Source: a candidate division KSB1 bacterium
GTDB lineage: Bacteria; Zhuqueibacterota; Zhuqueibacteria; Oceanimicrobiales; Oceanimicrobiaceae
Direction: 5' to 3'
Length of the DNA: 32,602 nucleotides
Assembly (NCBI GenBank): GCA_022562085.1
Contig: JADFPY010000016.1
Span: forward strand, 1 to 32,602
The notes under the pieces are model-generated. The model had not been told where the DNA came from. It saw only the letters and a program-made list of their open reading frames with translations, and did not search any database. Shown in pieces: positions 7,311-16,795 of the stretch. Each line of letters opens with the position of its first letter. Position 1 is the stretch's first letter. The position numbers and the translations under genes were made by a program.

Positions 7311-8564
7311 TTAATTATTAGTTATTCCCGACCATGGATTTAAACATTTCGTATTGGCTATTTCTTGATCAGCATTATCTATTTTCCCATCCTTGTTAAA
7401 GTCCGCATTTTCCCTAAAGCGTTGCTCTCCTTTGTTGGAATCGAAACTGGCATTAAAAGCCAGCCAATCGTTTAAGTCGACAAGCCCATCCTCATTAATA
7501 TCACAATTAATCTCGGGTTGAACCGGTGCCGTGGATAAAACCACCTCATTAGAAAATTCGCTCAGGTTATCCGATTGATCATAGGCTTTAACAGCCAGAA
7601 AGTAAGTTTTATTGGGGGATAAGTTGAGAACATACGAGGTTGTCAGGCCAACGGTTATACTATCAGAATAACTACTGGAAGCACTGCCATAATAGATTCG
7701 ATATCCTGCCAGATCGGATTCACTATTCGCGTCCCAACGAACGGTCACGGAATCTTCTTCAACGACAACCGTGTCACCCGGTATTATTTGAGTTGTTGAA
7801 GCCATATAGAAGACCACCTCGTCTGAATACGAACTCGCATTGTCTGCCGTATCATAAGCGGTAACCGCGAGAAAATAGGTCCTGTTTATAGGCAACTTTA
7901 GTACATGTGATGTTTCCTGCTCAACATCCACCATACTGCTATAAATTCCTGAAGCATTGCCATAATGAATTTTGTAGCCGTCCAAATCCGGTTCAGTATT
8001 CGGCTGCCAACTGACCCTAACCGAATCGCCCATAATTTTAAGCGTACTATCCGGCACTGTTGGAGGTACGATTGTTGAACCGGTGAATCTTATATTGCGC
8101 AGTTTTAAATTAACGTCGTGCCCCTTATTGGGATCCCAATAATCGTTGGTGAAGACAAAATAAATGATGCTGTCATTTCCACCTGGCGTAAATTTCCCCA
8201 ATTGCATGAACGTTGTCGTTGTAAGTGATTGAACCTGGAATTCAGTTTCAAGGTTATCCGGATCATTAAATGCAATCCCGACGTTTGGCCACCTGCCGGC
8301 AGCGGTATCGGCGCCAGCCTCAACTTCCAGAGTGAAGTTTTTGAATGGCAGTGCTTTAAGGGAATAGGCCAGCCAGGTATTTTCGCCAGTTGCAATGCCC
8401 CAGAACACGACATGGTCGCCAACGTTGTCGACTTTTTCTGAGAATGTCATTTTAGAGGCGTGGACGATTACGGTTGTGCTTGCTTGAAAGGCGAAAAGTT
8501 GACCTGGGCTGAAGCTTAAACAGACAAGTAAAAGAAAAATTTTGCTTACCAGTTCACGAGGCAT
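7311..8564 (-). CDS. Secreted Fn3-dockerin protein
   Basis: This 417-residue protein has a clear signal peptide (SKIFLLLVCLSFSPGQLFAF, cleavage near 26-29) and a GGAGAA ribosome site. Residues 30-165 form a probable beta-sandwich domain, possibly carbohydrate-binding-like (not firmly assigned). Two fibronectin type III repeats follow (about 170-258 and 262-347), each with the pattern WxxNxExDLxGYxIxYG and TYFLAVxAYD. The end is a type I dockerin: two calcium loops DINEDGLVDLND (about 354) and DFNKDGKIDNAD (about 387). Dockerins normally dock onto cohesins, and the next gene encodes a cohesin-like domain. No catalytic glycosidase domain is present, so it is more likely an adhesin or scaffold part than an enzyme. 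Confidence 0.85.
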   Translation of the reverse strand: MPRELVSKIFLLLVCLSFSPGQLFAFQASTTVIVHASKMTFSEKVDNVGDHVVFWGIATGENTWLAYSLKALPFKNFTLEVEAGADTAAGRWPNVGIAFNDPDNLETEFQVQSLTTTTFMQLGKFTPGGNDSIIYFVFTNDYWDPNKGHDVNLKLRNIRFTGSTIVPPTVPDSTLKIMGDSVRVSWQPNTEPDLDGYKIHYGNASGIYSSMVDVEQETSHVLKLPINRTYFLAVTAYDTADNASSYSDEVVFYMASTTQIIPGDTVVVEEDSVTVRWDANSESDLAGYRIYYGSASSSYSDSITVGLTTSYVLNLSPNKTYFLAVKAYDQSDNLSEFSNEVVLSTAPVQPEINCDINEDGLVDLNDWLAFNASFDSNKGEQRFRENADFNKDGKIDNADQEIANTKCLNPWSGITNN

Positions 8565-9263
8565 TAGTTTCTCCGATTTCTTAGGTTATACCTTAATAGA
8601 CACAAGAAAAACCGGACTTATCTCAGATTTTTTGAAGGGGTTAATAAATTTATACAAAGCAGAACACTTTGTCAACAGAAATTTTGATAATTTGTTGCTT
8701 TTAGAAGGTTTACTTCACCGTAATAGCGAATCACGTCGGCCTCAGGCGTTTGTTTTGGCCAATCATTCGGATTCGCATCCGAGATGTCTTCAGGCCGCCA
8801 TACTGCAGGCTCATCATCATGCTCAAGAAGATGTTGTAGCGATTCAAGGGCAAAACTTGTCTGCGGCCCAATAGTCATCACCTTTCCCCGAGTCAATGCC
8901 TTTTTCTTGCGCCAATAGTTGGATGACCGCGATTATTTATCTTTTCCTGGACCCATGCCATCTACTTTGCTTTGTCTACGCCGCAAGTGTTTTGCCTCCC
9001 CAAATGCCATCTTCCGGGCCCGCGTAATCCCCTGGCATTTAATTGGCTTTGCACGAACTTTATTCTACTTTTCATGCTGGGTCACTTTTTTTGACAGTAT
9101 GAACAGGATTGACCGGATTTGTTTGAAATCCAAAATTTAAATCTCAATCTTTGCACACGCCATTCTAAACCTGAATTATTGATTGAAGAATACCAGATTC
9201 TTTCAGTACTTTTCACATAAATTTATGCAATGGACTCCGCCCTGATTAGCCGTAGTTATTCAG
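8565..9263. other. About 700 bp with no intact gene; possible decayed coding sequence on the minus strand
   Basis: No complete gene is convincing here. On the minus strand, about 9060 down to 8672 reads in pieces with protein-like composition: GITRARKMAFGEAKHLRRRQ, then after a stop SNYWRKKKALTRGK, then LESLQHLLEHDDEPAVWRPE up to a stop near 8672. The pieces do not join in one frame. This may be a remnant of a lost gene; I cannot name the family. The strand 9080-9140 contains the words ACAGGATTGACCGGATTTG, a simple near-repeat. Confidence 0.35.
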
Positions 9264-12131
9264 TTATCTTGTCTTTTTTCCAATAAAATACATCTCATCA
9301 ACTGGCCGCAACGGCCGATTAAACCACAAAGGTCTGCGCAGACCATCCGGACCGGGTGCAGGACGCGTCATTTTTAGCCATTCTTTGTACACTTCAAACG
9401 ATTTATTGGTGTCGACAAACAGATCGCCATATTTATCATCAGGGTGTGCTTTCTCAATTCTGACTTTTTGATGCCAGCAATGCATGCCGCTGATCGGATC
9501 AGGATGAACCGGAAAAGTGATGTTTTGATGAACACCACCGTCGCTCCAGAAAATTCGTGATGAATCCGAGTCTTCACTTTTATATGGACGAATGCCATCC
9601 AGTACTCTCATTTTCCATTTTCCCTTCTCGACTTCCTGAATATCAACGAGATTGGTCGCCCAGCGATTTCCCTGTTCATCCTGAGGCCGACGCCATCTAC
9701 CCAAATGATGTGAGCAAGCAACTACGCCGGGTTTCATGCCTTCCGTAACCCAAACCCGGTCAATAAAATAGCCGATTTCCGTATTTATGCGCAGCAAATC
9801 TCCTGTTTTGATTCCGAATTTCTTAGCATCTGAGGTGTGCATCCAAATCGGATTGCGGTTGGAAATTTCGGTCAACCACTTGGCGTTACTGGAACGCGAG
9901 TGGATCAAAGTTGGCAGCCTGAAGGTTGGCAGCAGCGGGAATTCCCCTTTTTCTCGATCCATCTTTTCTTCGTGAATATGGCTTTTAATATAAACGGGGA
10001 TTTTATACTCCGGCCAGCCCCAATCAACTATCGTCTGCGAGTAAAACTCTTGCTTCCGGGATGGAGTCGGAAACCCTGAACAAGCTGTTCCATGGACCAT
10101 CACTCCGATTGCTTTTCCATTCTTTATAATTGTGTTCGTCTCATCCACTTCGGTGCTTTTTAATTCCTCCTTTGATAATTTTGCGAGATGTTTATTATAT
10201 GAAGTCGTTTCTACTTCGAAAGCGCCATATTTGCGCATGTAATCCAAAGGCGTCAGTCCTTCCTCGGACGCTTTTTCCGGCAAACCGGTCGTATTTTCAA
10301 AAATATGCCGGTAGTATTCCTCGATGCGAATCTTTTCACCTTTGCGATAAGGAGAGATGAAGTGCTCTTTGATACCCAGGCTGCCATCCGGGTCGATGCG
10401 CCAGGACAGCTCGATCCAGAATTCGTCCTCTTCCCAGACTTCGCCCGGATTGGCTTCATAAGTAAAATTTACGGGTTTGCCCATGCGGCGCAATGCCTCG
10501 CGAACTACCGGCTGGCGGAATCCAATCCATAAACCGGAATGTGTTTCGTAACTGATGAGGTCATGACGTTCGCTGGAATGCCCCATTGGCAGGACGTAAT
10601 CGGCAAAATAGGCAGTCTCATTCCAGGTTGGTGTCAAGGCGGCGTGCAAACCGATTTTGGATTCGTCAGAGAGCGCTTCTATCCAGGTGAAACCATCCGG
10701 AAAGGTCCAGACCGGATTGAACACCCTGGTAAAATAAACCGAAAGTTTTCCACGGCCCTCTTTAAGAAAATGTGGTAAAAGCTGGCTCATTTCATAGTGT
10801 GCCAGGGGATATTCATCCGGGAAATGCAGCTCGTTCCAGAATTTTACGGCCGGAGGCGAATCAAAAACATTGGGCTTGAATTTGTTCCAGGCGCTAGGCG
10901 AGGTCCCCCCTATTGTGCCAACACTGCCGGTTAAAACATTTAGAAAATGCAGACATCGAGCCACGGACCAACCGCCGAGATTACCGCTGCCGGCGCTGCG
11001 CCAGTTGTGAGTTGAAAGTTGCGTTCCCGCTTTCCCTGCCTGCTTAGCTGTTTCGATAATCATTTTTGCCGGAACGCCACTCTCCTGCTCGGCAAACTCC
11101 GGAGTGTATTCCTTATATTCCTCTTTGAGCGCCCCAATGAAGTTCTCAAAATTCACGGCAATTTTCGGATGTTCTTTTTTAAGATACGTTTGCCAGTTCA
11201 CCCAATTCTTCATAAAAGACTCATTGTAAAGCCCTTCATCCAGAATGACTTTTGCCATTGCAAGCAGCACCGCCGCTTCAGAGCCGGGGTAAGTCGGCAT
11301 CCAGTAGTCAGCCATACTCGCCGTGTTAGACAGCCGCGGGTCCATGACTGCGAGCTTGGCGCCGTTCATCATCCCTTCAATAATGCGTTGTGCATGCGGA
11401 TTGAAATAGTGACCCGACTCCAGGTGAGCGCTGATTAACAAAATGAATTTCGCGTTGGCATGATCCGGGGATGGCCGATCGTAACCGTGCCAGATAGCAT
11501 AACCGAATCTTGCTCCGGCAGAACAAATATTAGTGTGGCTGTTGTGTCCGTCAACGCCCCACGCTTTCAAAACGCGGTCCATATAGCCTTCATGCCCGGG
11601 GCGCCCAACATGGTAAGCCACTTCATTATTTTTTCCGGCTTTCAGTGTCTCGCGAATTCGGGAAGCAATTTCGTCCAGAACTTCATCCCAGGAAACCCGT
11701 TGCCAATTTCCCTCTCCGCGCTTGCCTTTCCTTTTAAGCGGATAAAGAATTCGGTCTTTATCGTTAATCTGATTTATAGTGGCCGGCCCTTTTGCGCAAT
11801 TCCTTCCTCTGCTTGCCGGATGCCACGGATTGCCTTCAAACTTCCTCACTTCAAGGGTTTCTTTGTTGACATAACTTAAAAGGCCGCATCCAGCTTCGCA
11901 GTTAAAACAACTTGTGGGCACGATCATGTAGTTTTTTGCTTCACGACGAGGCCAACCTGTAGCTTCATACTCAACCCAGTCGTCCCATTTGTCGGGGGGC
12001 GGATAGTCAGTAAGTTGACCCGGTTCCGTTAAGCGCGGCAGCTCCGATTCAACTTCATTATGAAGATTGGGGATGAGATGAAGCTTCTCAGCAATATTTT
12101 CAATTAATCCATGTTTGCGCTTACTTGACAT
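9264..12131 (-). CDS. Molybdopterin oxidoreductase catalytic subunit (DMSO reductase family; SoeA/PsrA-like)
   Basis: The 955-residue protein has an N-terminal [4Fe-4S] motif with Cys75, Cys78, Cys82 and Cys112 (CxxCxxxC then C), followed by the Mo-bisPGD domains. Cys203 in the NICSAG segment is the likely molybdenum ligand. The C-terminal cofactor-binding domain starts around 740 (FRLPTLIHSRSSNAKWL). There is no Tat signal; the N-terminus is a polar 70-residue extension. The protein should therefore be cytoplasmic, unlike PsrA or PhsA, which are exported. A cytoplasmic A subunit plus a membrane anchor is the arrangement of SoeABC sulfite:quinone oxidoreductase, and the neighbouring sulfur-compound and anion transport genes agree. 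Substrate is inferred only. A ribosome site GGGAGAA lies before the ATG, 15 nt after the upstream subunit gene. Confidence 0.88.
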   Translation of the reverse strand: MSSKRKHGLIENIAEKLHLIPNLHNEVESELPRLTEPGQLTDYPPPDKWDDWVEYEATGWPRREAKNYMIVPTSCFNCEAGCGLLSYVNKETLEVRKFEGNPWHPASRGRNCAKGPATINQINDKDRILYPLKRKGKRGEGNWQRVSWDEVLDEIASRIRETLKAGKNNEVAYHVGRPGHEGYMDRVLKAWGVDGHNSHTNICSAGARFGYAIWHGYDRPSPDHANAKFILLISAHLESGHYFNPHAQRIIEGMMNGAKLAVMDPRLSNTASMADYWMPTYPGSEAAVLLAMAKVILDEGLYNESFMKNWVNWQTYLKKEHPKIAVNFENFIGALKEEYKEYTPEFAEQESGVPAKMIIETAKQAGKAGTQLSTHNWRSAGSGNLGGWSVARCLHFLNVLTGSVGTIGGTSPSAWNKFKPNVFDSPPAVKFWNELHFPDEYPLAHYEMSQLLPHFLKEGRGKLSVYFTRVFNPVWTFPDGFTWIEALSDESKIGLHAALTPTWNETAYFADYVLPMGHSSERHDLISYETHSGLWIGFRQPVVREALRRMGKPVNFTYEANPGEVWEEDEFWIELSWRIDPDGSLGIKEHFISPYRKGEKIRIEEYYRHIFENTTGLPEKASEEGLTPLDYMRKYGAFEVETTSYNKHLAKLSKEELKSTEVDETNTIIKNGKAIGVMVHGTACSGFPTPSRKQEFYSQTIVDWGWPEYKIPVYIKSHIHEEKMDREKGEFPLLPTFRLPTLIHSRSSNAKWLTEISNRNPIWMHTSDAKKFGIKTGDLLRINTEIGYFIDRVWVTEGMKPGVVACSHHLGRWRRPQDEQGNRWATNLVDIQEVEKGKWKMRVLDGIRPYKSEDSDSSRIFWSDGGVHQNITFPVHPDPISGMHCWHQKVRIEKAHPDDKYGDLFVDTNKSFEVYKEWLKMTRPAPGPDGLRRPLWFNRPLRPVDEMYFIGKKTR

Positions 12132-12146
12132 TTAGTTCTCCCTTGA

Positions 12147-13742
12147 TTACGATAACGGGATGAGCTGAGGAGCTCGCACCCAAATATGTTCAGTGATATA
12201 CACGCCGATTAACACCAAAACACCGGCTGCCGCAAAAAGCGCAGAGCCGCCAAGCCAGATGAGAAGGGCCGGTAAAAGGTTGCCGACAATCAAAGTGCCC
12301 ATCCAAAAGAGGCGGCTGAATTGCCCTGAAACGATCATTTGAACCACTTTCTTCGAATCCGCAGTCGGGTGAGCGGTTAACATCTCTATTGCTATGACGC
12401 ACAAGTTAAAAGCGATACTGCTGTAAAACAGTGTTCTCAAAAATCCGAGCCAAGCTTCACTACTTTCCATAAAAAGGCTCAACAGGGCAAATGCAGCCGC
12501 ACCAGCCATCACAGCATGCACCAGCATGTGTAAAGAGAGCGTTGGGCTTTGCCAGAAATCCCGGCCCTTTGCCTGGGCAAAAAGGAAAGCCGTGTAAACA
12601 GCTGTTATGATGGCGAAAATTGCGCTTCCCCATGTCACGGGTGTGAGGATATTCGTCCAGCCAAAAAAATTCGCGGCCCCACAAAGTGTAAGCAGTGCGC
12701 CGTAAATGCCAATGGCATAACCGCCGCGCACCAGCCACGAACGCCATTGCGGCCGTAATAGTAGATAGGCAAATCGTGCGGGTTTATCCAGATCCTTGAT
12801 CAGCAGCCCACCAGTAATAGCCAGGAAAATTAGTCCCAATGAAATGCCAAGCCACTGAGTCATATCTTGCACAGGGGTCAATCCGAAAGCCATGGCAAGA
12901 AACGGCACCAGAAAAGCGCCGGTCGCGATTGCCTTTGTCCAAACATAAGCGGAGACTTCCCAACCCCAGACGACACCTTTATCCGGTGCATCGTAAACTC
13001 GCTGTGCTTCTTTTATAACTTCTTCAGTTTTTGATATTATTTTTTCGGCACTCGATCCTGCCAATTGCTGCGCCATCTTCTCCGGGTCAGATTGAGAAAT
13101 TCTCTCTTCGGCATATTTGGCAAAATGACCTACCCCTGCTGATTGTGAGCTCCACATATAATTGCTTGACTGCTCCGTACTGGTGGGTTGCAGCGAAGCA
13201 TCGTCGCCATCGATGTAGAAAAGCTGTGGGCGTGTACCTTTTTCTACTTTACGAACGGTGACCTGTTCGCGGGCCAGGAGCTGTGTGATTTCCGAAAGCG
13301 GGTCATCCATGTCACCGGAGATAATGGCGTGTACAGGGCAGACATTCACACAAGCCGGTTCAAGTCCAATATCAACTCGGTGCGCGCAATAATTGCATTT
13401 TGCGGCGGTATGACTGTTCGGGTCGATATACAAAGCGTCGTAAGGGCAGGCTTGTATACACGCTTTGCAGCCAATGCAGCGCCGATTATCGAAATCCACA
13501 ATGCCGTCGTCTCTTTTATATAGAGCGGTGACAGGACAGATTTCAACGCATGGCGCGTCTTCGCAGTGGTTGCAGCGCATAACCGAAAAAAGCCGCCTGG
13601 TATTGGGAAATTCTCCTTTTTCTACATACTTAACCCAGGTACGATTTACGCCAAGCGGCACATCGTGCTCGGCTTTGCATGCAACGGTGCAGGCATGGCA
13701 GCCGATGCATTTTCGGTTGTCGATAATAAACCCGAATTTCAT
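12147..13742 (-). CDS. Fused ferredoxin-type electron-transfer subunit and NrfD-type membrane anchor (SoeB-SoeC/PsrB-PsrC fusion)
   Basis: Residues 1-180 hold sixteen cysteines in four [4Fe-4S] sets: C12/C15/C18/C22, C57/C60/C65/C69, C89/C92/C95/C99 and C116/C119/C131/C135. This is the DmsB/PsrB pattern. A polar linker (about 180-260) leads to a membrane domain (about 265-528) with about eight helices. It includes GWEVSAYVWTKAIATGAF and DLDKPARFAYLLLRPQWRSW, which match the NrfD/PsrC family of quinone-reacting anchors. The B and C subunits are normally separate proteins. The catalytic subunit gene follows directly. AGGAAAAATT precedes the ATG. The chain would pass electrons between the molybdenum site and the quinone pool at the cytoplasmic face. 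Confidence 0.9.
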   Translation of the reverse strand: MKFGFIIDNRKCIGCHACTVACKAEHDVPLGVNRTWVKYVEKGEFPNTRRLFSVMRCNHCEDAPCVEICPVTALYKRDDGIVDFDNRRCIGCKACIQACPYDALYIDPNSHTAAKCNYCAHRVDIGLEPACVNVCPVHAIISGDMDDPLSEITQLLAREQVTVRKVEKGTRPQLFYIDGDDASLQPTSTEQSSNYMWSSQSAGVGHFAKYAEERISQSDPEKMAQQLAGSSAEKIISKTEEVIKEAQRVYDAPDKGVVWGWEVSAYVWTKAIATGAFLVPFLAMAFGLTPVQDMTQWLGISLGLIFLAITGGLLIKDLDKPARFAYLLLRPQWRSWLVRGGYAIGIYGALLTLCGAANFFGWTNILTPVTWGSAIFAIITAVYTAFLFAQAKGRDFWQSPTLSLHMLVHAVMAGAAAFALLSLFMESSEAWLGFLRTLFYSSIAFNLCVIAIEMLTAHPTADSKKVVQMIVSGQFSRLFWMGTLIVGNLLPALLIWLGGSALFAAAGVLVLIGVYITEHIWVRAPQLIPLS

Positions 13743-13937
13743 AATTTTTCCTATTTATCAAACTAAATGGGGTGTTGAGACAACAACTTGGAGTAACTTT
13801 AACTTATTATTATTTTACAATAATTACAACAATAAAACAACAAATTCTCTTTGAAATATCAAAAAAAATTTGCCTTGAATTTGATTTAAAATATAGCGAA
13901 CTTTGCTCCATTCGAACTCAAAAACCAGGAGAAAATC

Positions 13938-14495
13938 ATGCATGAATTTATTTCTCAACCGTGGCCCTGGTATGTGGCCGGGCCGTTAATCGGACTCATG
14001 GTCCCGATGCTGCTGTTGCTTGGCAATAAAAAGTTTGGCGTTTCGTCTTCGCTGCGGCATATCTGTGCTTCAACTTTTCCGGCAAAAGTCGCTTACCTGA
14101 CCTATGACTGGAAAAAAGAAGCCTGGAATTTATTCTTTGTCGCAGGCATTATCATCGGGGCTTTTGTTGCAGTTAACTTTATTCCAAATCCTGAAATGAT
14201 TTTAATTTCTTCCGAAACCAGCGCGGATTTAAATGCCCTCGGAATAACCGATCAAAGCGGGATCGTACCAGCCGGGATTTTCAATTGGACTCATCTTTTG
14301 ACGCTGCCGGGATTTGTGATGATTGTAGTTGGCGGATTTTTAGTCGGATTTGGGACCCGCTACGCAGACGGCTGCACATCCGGTCACGGCATCATGGGTT
14401 TGTCTAATTTACAGTGGCCCTCTCTGGTTGCCGTATGTGCTTTTTTTGCCGGCGGTTTGATCATAACCCACCTGATTTATCCAGTACTGTTTTAA
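13938..14495 (+). CDS. YeeE/YedE-family sulfur-compound transporter, first half
   Basis: The 185-residue membrane protein has about five helices and carries the family signature GCTSGHGIMG (about 151-160), whose cysteine is part of the substrate relay in TsuA-type thiosulfate importers. AGGAGA precedes the ATG. The gene is divergent from the molybdoenzyme genes and 34 nt upstream of the second half. In the single-chain family members both halves are joined; here they are two genes. The substrate is probably thiosulfate or another reduced sulfur compound. Confidence 0.85.
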   Translation: MHEFISQPWPWYVAGPLIGLMVPMLLLLGNKKFGVSSSLRHICASTFPAKVAYLTYDWKKEAWNLFFVAGIIIGAFVAVNFIPNPEMILISSETSADLNALGITDQSGIVPAGIFNWTHLLTLPGFVMIVVGGFLVGFGTRYADGCTSGHGIMGLSNLQWPSLVAVCAFFAGGLIITHLIYPVLF

Positions 14496-14528
14496 AAAAT
14501 TCGTCAAACTTACTTTAGGAAAAAAATA

Positions 14529-14939
14529 ATGCAGAATATAAAATACTTAATCATGGGGACTTTTTTCGGGACACTTCTTTATAAGAGTGAGGTTATTTCC
14601 TGGTTCAGAATTCAGGAAATGTTCCGGTTCCAATCATTCCACATGTATGGTGTTATGGGGTCGGCTGTAGCGGTAGGGGCTTTGTCTATCTATTTGATCA
14701 AAAGGCTCCATGCCAAAGCCCTAAACAATGAACCAATTGAAATTCCCGATAAAAAATTCAATGTCGGCTATATTATCGGCGGCACACTGTTCGGTATGGG
14801 ATGGGCATTGACCGGAGCATGTCCCGGGCCGCTTTACACGCATCTTGGTGCCGGCACTTCAGTCATGATTGTCGCTATTCTGAGCGCACTTTTGGGGGCC
14901 TGGCTTTACGGTTATTTGCGGCCAAAGCTCCCTCATTAA
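14529..14939 (+). CDS. YeeE/YedE-family sulfur-compound transporter, second half
   Basis: The 136-residue protein has four helices and the second family signature GMGWALTGACPGPLY (about 95-109), again with a conserved cysteine. AGGAAAAAAATA precedes the ATG. It should pair with the product of the gene just upstream to form one transporter. Its stop codon lies one base from the stop of the convergent SulP gene. Confidence 0.85.
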   Translation: MQNIKYLIMGTFFGTLLYKSEVISWFRIQEMFRFQSFHMYGVMGSAVAVGALSIYLIKRLHAKALNNEPIEIPDKKFNVGYIIGGTLFGMGWALTGACPGPLYTHLGAGTSVMIVAILSALLGAWLYGYLRPKLPH

Positions 14940-14948
14940 TTTAGAGGG
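14930..14948. terminator. Small hairpin spanning the stop codons of two convergent genes
   Basis: CCCTC, a 9-nt loop, GAGGG. It covers both stop codons. On the plus strand a T-rich stretch (TTTTATTTTG) follows after a gap. With only a 5-bp stem it is a weak terminator at best. Confidence 0.3.
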
Positions 14949-16779
14949 TGGTTTGGGATTTTATTTTGTTAACTTGTGCTTTCTCGGGACGATCATAAAA
15001 TAAACTAACCCGATATTTTTCCTCACCTTTACTATTTACATATTCCAAAGCCCTGTGAAGCGCCTTTTTTGTAGATTTTAGAACAGCTACATCGGAGAAG
15101 AAAATATTTTCCTTGCCCACTACTTTATCTAAACCTGAACGCCGGAATACTCTTTCTACCTCTCCGGTTACCCCAGAGACGACTAACAATTTATCCGTCT
15201 TTTTCATCTTTTCGGCAAATTGCATTAATCCCATGATGGAAGTAGCATCTAAGCAATAAGCGCTCTTCACGCGTAAAATAAGCACTTTCAAGCCAGGGCG
15301 GCTGGCGATCCGGCCGATTTCATTTTCGAAGAATTCTGCGGCGCCAAAGAAAATATCGCCTTCTATATGAACAATAGAGATTTCGGGAATACGCCGCTTA
15401 TCGGCGGGTTTCATTTCCTGAAAACCGTCGGCTTGATCGTAATCCAATTCGATCAGACGAGGATGGACGGCCTTTCTCAAAAATAGAACCAAGGAGAGGC
15501 CGACGCCAATATAGATGGCAGTATCCAAAGCAAACAAAAGTGTCGAAGCAAAAGTCGAAAGCATCACCACTGCGTCCGATTTGGTTGTTTTAAACGTGAT
15601 GACGACATGCTTCCAATTCACCATATTTGTGGCAATAACCATGATGATGCCAGCCAGAGCGGCAACGGGTATGTACTGAGCAATTGGACTAAAAATGATG
15701 ACAACAAAAAAGAGCAAAACACCGGAAAAGACAGCAGCAAATCGAGTTTGTGCGCCGGCGCGAAAGTTGAGTGCTGTTCTGGTGAAAGAGCCTGAAACCG
15801 GTATCCCACTAAAAAACGCCACAGCAATTTTTGCTAAACCCTGGCCGATCAATTCCTGATTCGCTTCGAACTTATCTCCCGTAAGAGACCCCACAGATTT
15901 TGCACTCGCTATCGTTTCTGATATAGAAATGAGGGTTAAAGCCAACGCACTGCCTGCAAGAAGATTAATGGTTGTCAAATCAAATGACGGAACGCTGAGT
16001 GGCGGTAGCGTCGCCGGTATATTCCCAACAACAACAATTCCTTTATCTAACAGGCCAAACAAAGCCACCAAACCGGCCGCAGCAAGGAGCGCCAACAAAT
16101 AGGAAGGTATATAAGGAATCCCGGTAGAAGATTTTGGGCTCAACCGATTGATGATCAAAACGAGGATTATCGTTCCGGCCCCAATCAAAAATGTTAAAGC
16201 GTCCACGCCGCTGAAGTTTTCCAAGATGCTGTAGGCATTGATCAGAAAGGTACCCCCTGAGATTGGGGGTAAGCCAAGAAGATTTGGCATTTGGTTAAAA
16301 ATTATTAACAAAGCTGCGCCCGACATAAAACCTATCAATACCGAGCTGGAGATGAATTGGGCAAGATTGCCGAGCTTAAAAAGCCCTGCTCCCAATTGAA
16401 ATACCCCCGCCAGTAATGCAAGTAAAAACACCATGGCCATATAATTATCTTGATGGATATAAGGAGCCATGGCCACGGCAATAACAATTGAACTGGCGTT
16501 GACAGGGCCGGTATGCAAATGGCGCGATGAACCAAATAAAGCGGCGATAATACTTCCCACAATGAGAGCATAAATTCCATATTTAGGTTCAACACCAGCA
16601 ATGAAAGCATAGGCCATGGATTGCGGAAGAGCCACCAACGCGACGGTTAAACCCGCCATCAGGTCCAAACGGAACTTTTCCTTGTTATAAGTCTGAATTG
16701 TTTCTAAAAATGGCAGGCAGTTTTTGAACAGGTTAGTGGAGGAAGATTCTGATGTGGATTTAGTTTGTTGGGTTTTCAA
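14941..16779 (-). CDS. SulP-family anion transporter with C-terminal STAS domain
   Basis: The 612-residue protein has the SulP membrane core from about residue 35 (RLDLMAGLTVALVALPQSMAYAF) to about 435, with about 12-14 helices, and a STAS domain at about 455-565 (IVHIEGDIFFGAAEFFENEI ... ILRVKSAYCLDATSIMGL). The STAS phosphorylation-site region reads DATS. Members carry sulfate, bicarbonate or other anions by proton or sodium symport or exchange. The start is a TTG at 16777-16779 with AGGACACC before it; the next ATG would begin inside the first membrane helix. It is convergent with the YeeE/YedE pair. Beside a putative sulfite-oxidising enzyme, sulfate export or exchange is a reasonable role, by inference. 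Confidence 0.9.
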   Translation of the reverse strand: MKTQQTKSTSESSSTNLFKNCLPFLETIQTYNKEKFRLDLMAGLTVALVALPQSMAYAFIAGVEPKYGIYALIVGSIIAALFGSSRHLHTGPVNASSIVIAVAMAPYIHQDNYMAMVFLLALLAGVFQLGAGLFKLGNLAQFISSSVLIGFMSGAALLIIFNQMPNLLGLPPISGGTFLINAYSILENFSGVDALTFLIGAGTIILVLIINRLSPKSSTGIPYIPSYLLALLAAAGLVALFGLLDKGIVVVGNIPATLPPLSVPSFDLTTINLLAGSALALTLISISETIASAKSVGSLTGDKFEANQELIGQGLAKIAVAFFSGIPVSGSFTRTALNFRAGAQTRFAAVFSGVLLFFVVIIFSPIAQYIPVAALAGIIMVIATNMVNWKHVVITFKTTKSDAVVMLSTFASTLLFALDTAIYIGVGLSLVLFLRKAVHPRLIELDYDQADGFQEMKPADKRRIPEISIVHIEGDIFFGAAEFFENEIGRIASRPGLKVLILRVKSAYCLDATSIMGLMQFAEKMKKTDKLLVVSGVTGEVERVFRRSGLDKVVGKENIFFSDVAVLKSTKKALHRALEYVNSKGEEKYRVSLFYDRPEKAQVNKIKSQTTL

Positions 16780-16795
16780 TAGGTGTCCTATTTAA

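Noticed and set aside
11019-11879. Plus-strand open frames of 139 codons opposite the molybdoenzyme gene
   Set aside because: They overlap a well-supported gene with clear motifs on the other strand and show no family features.
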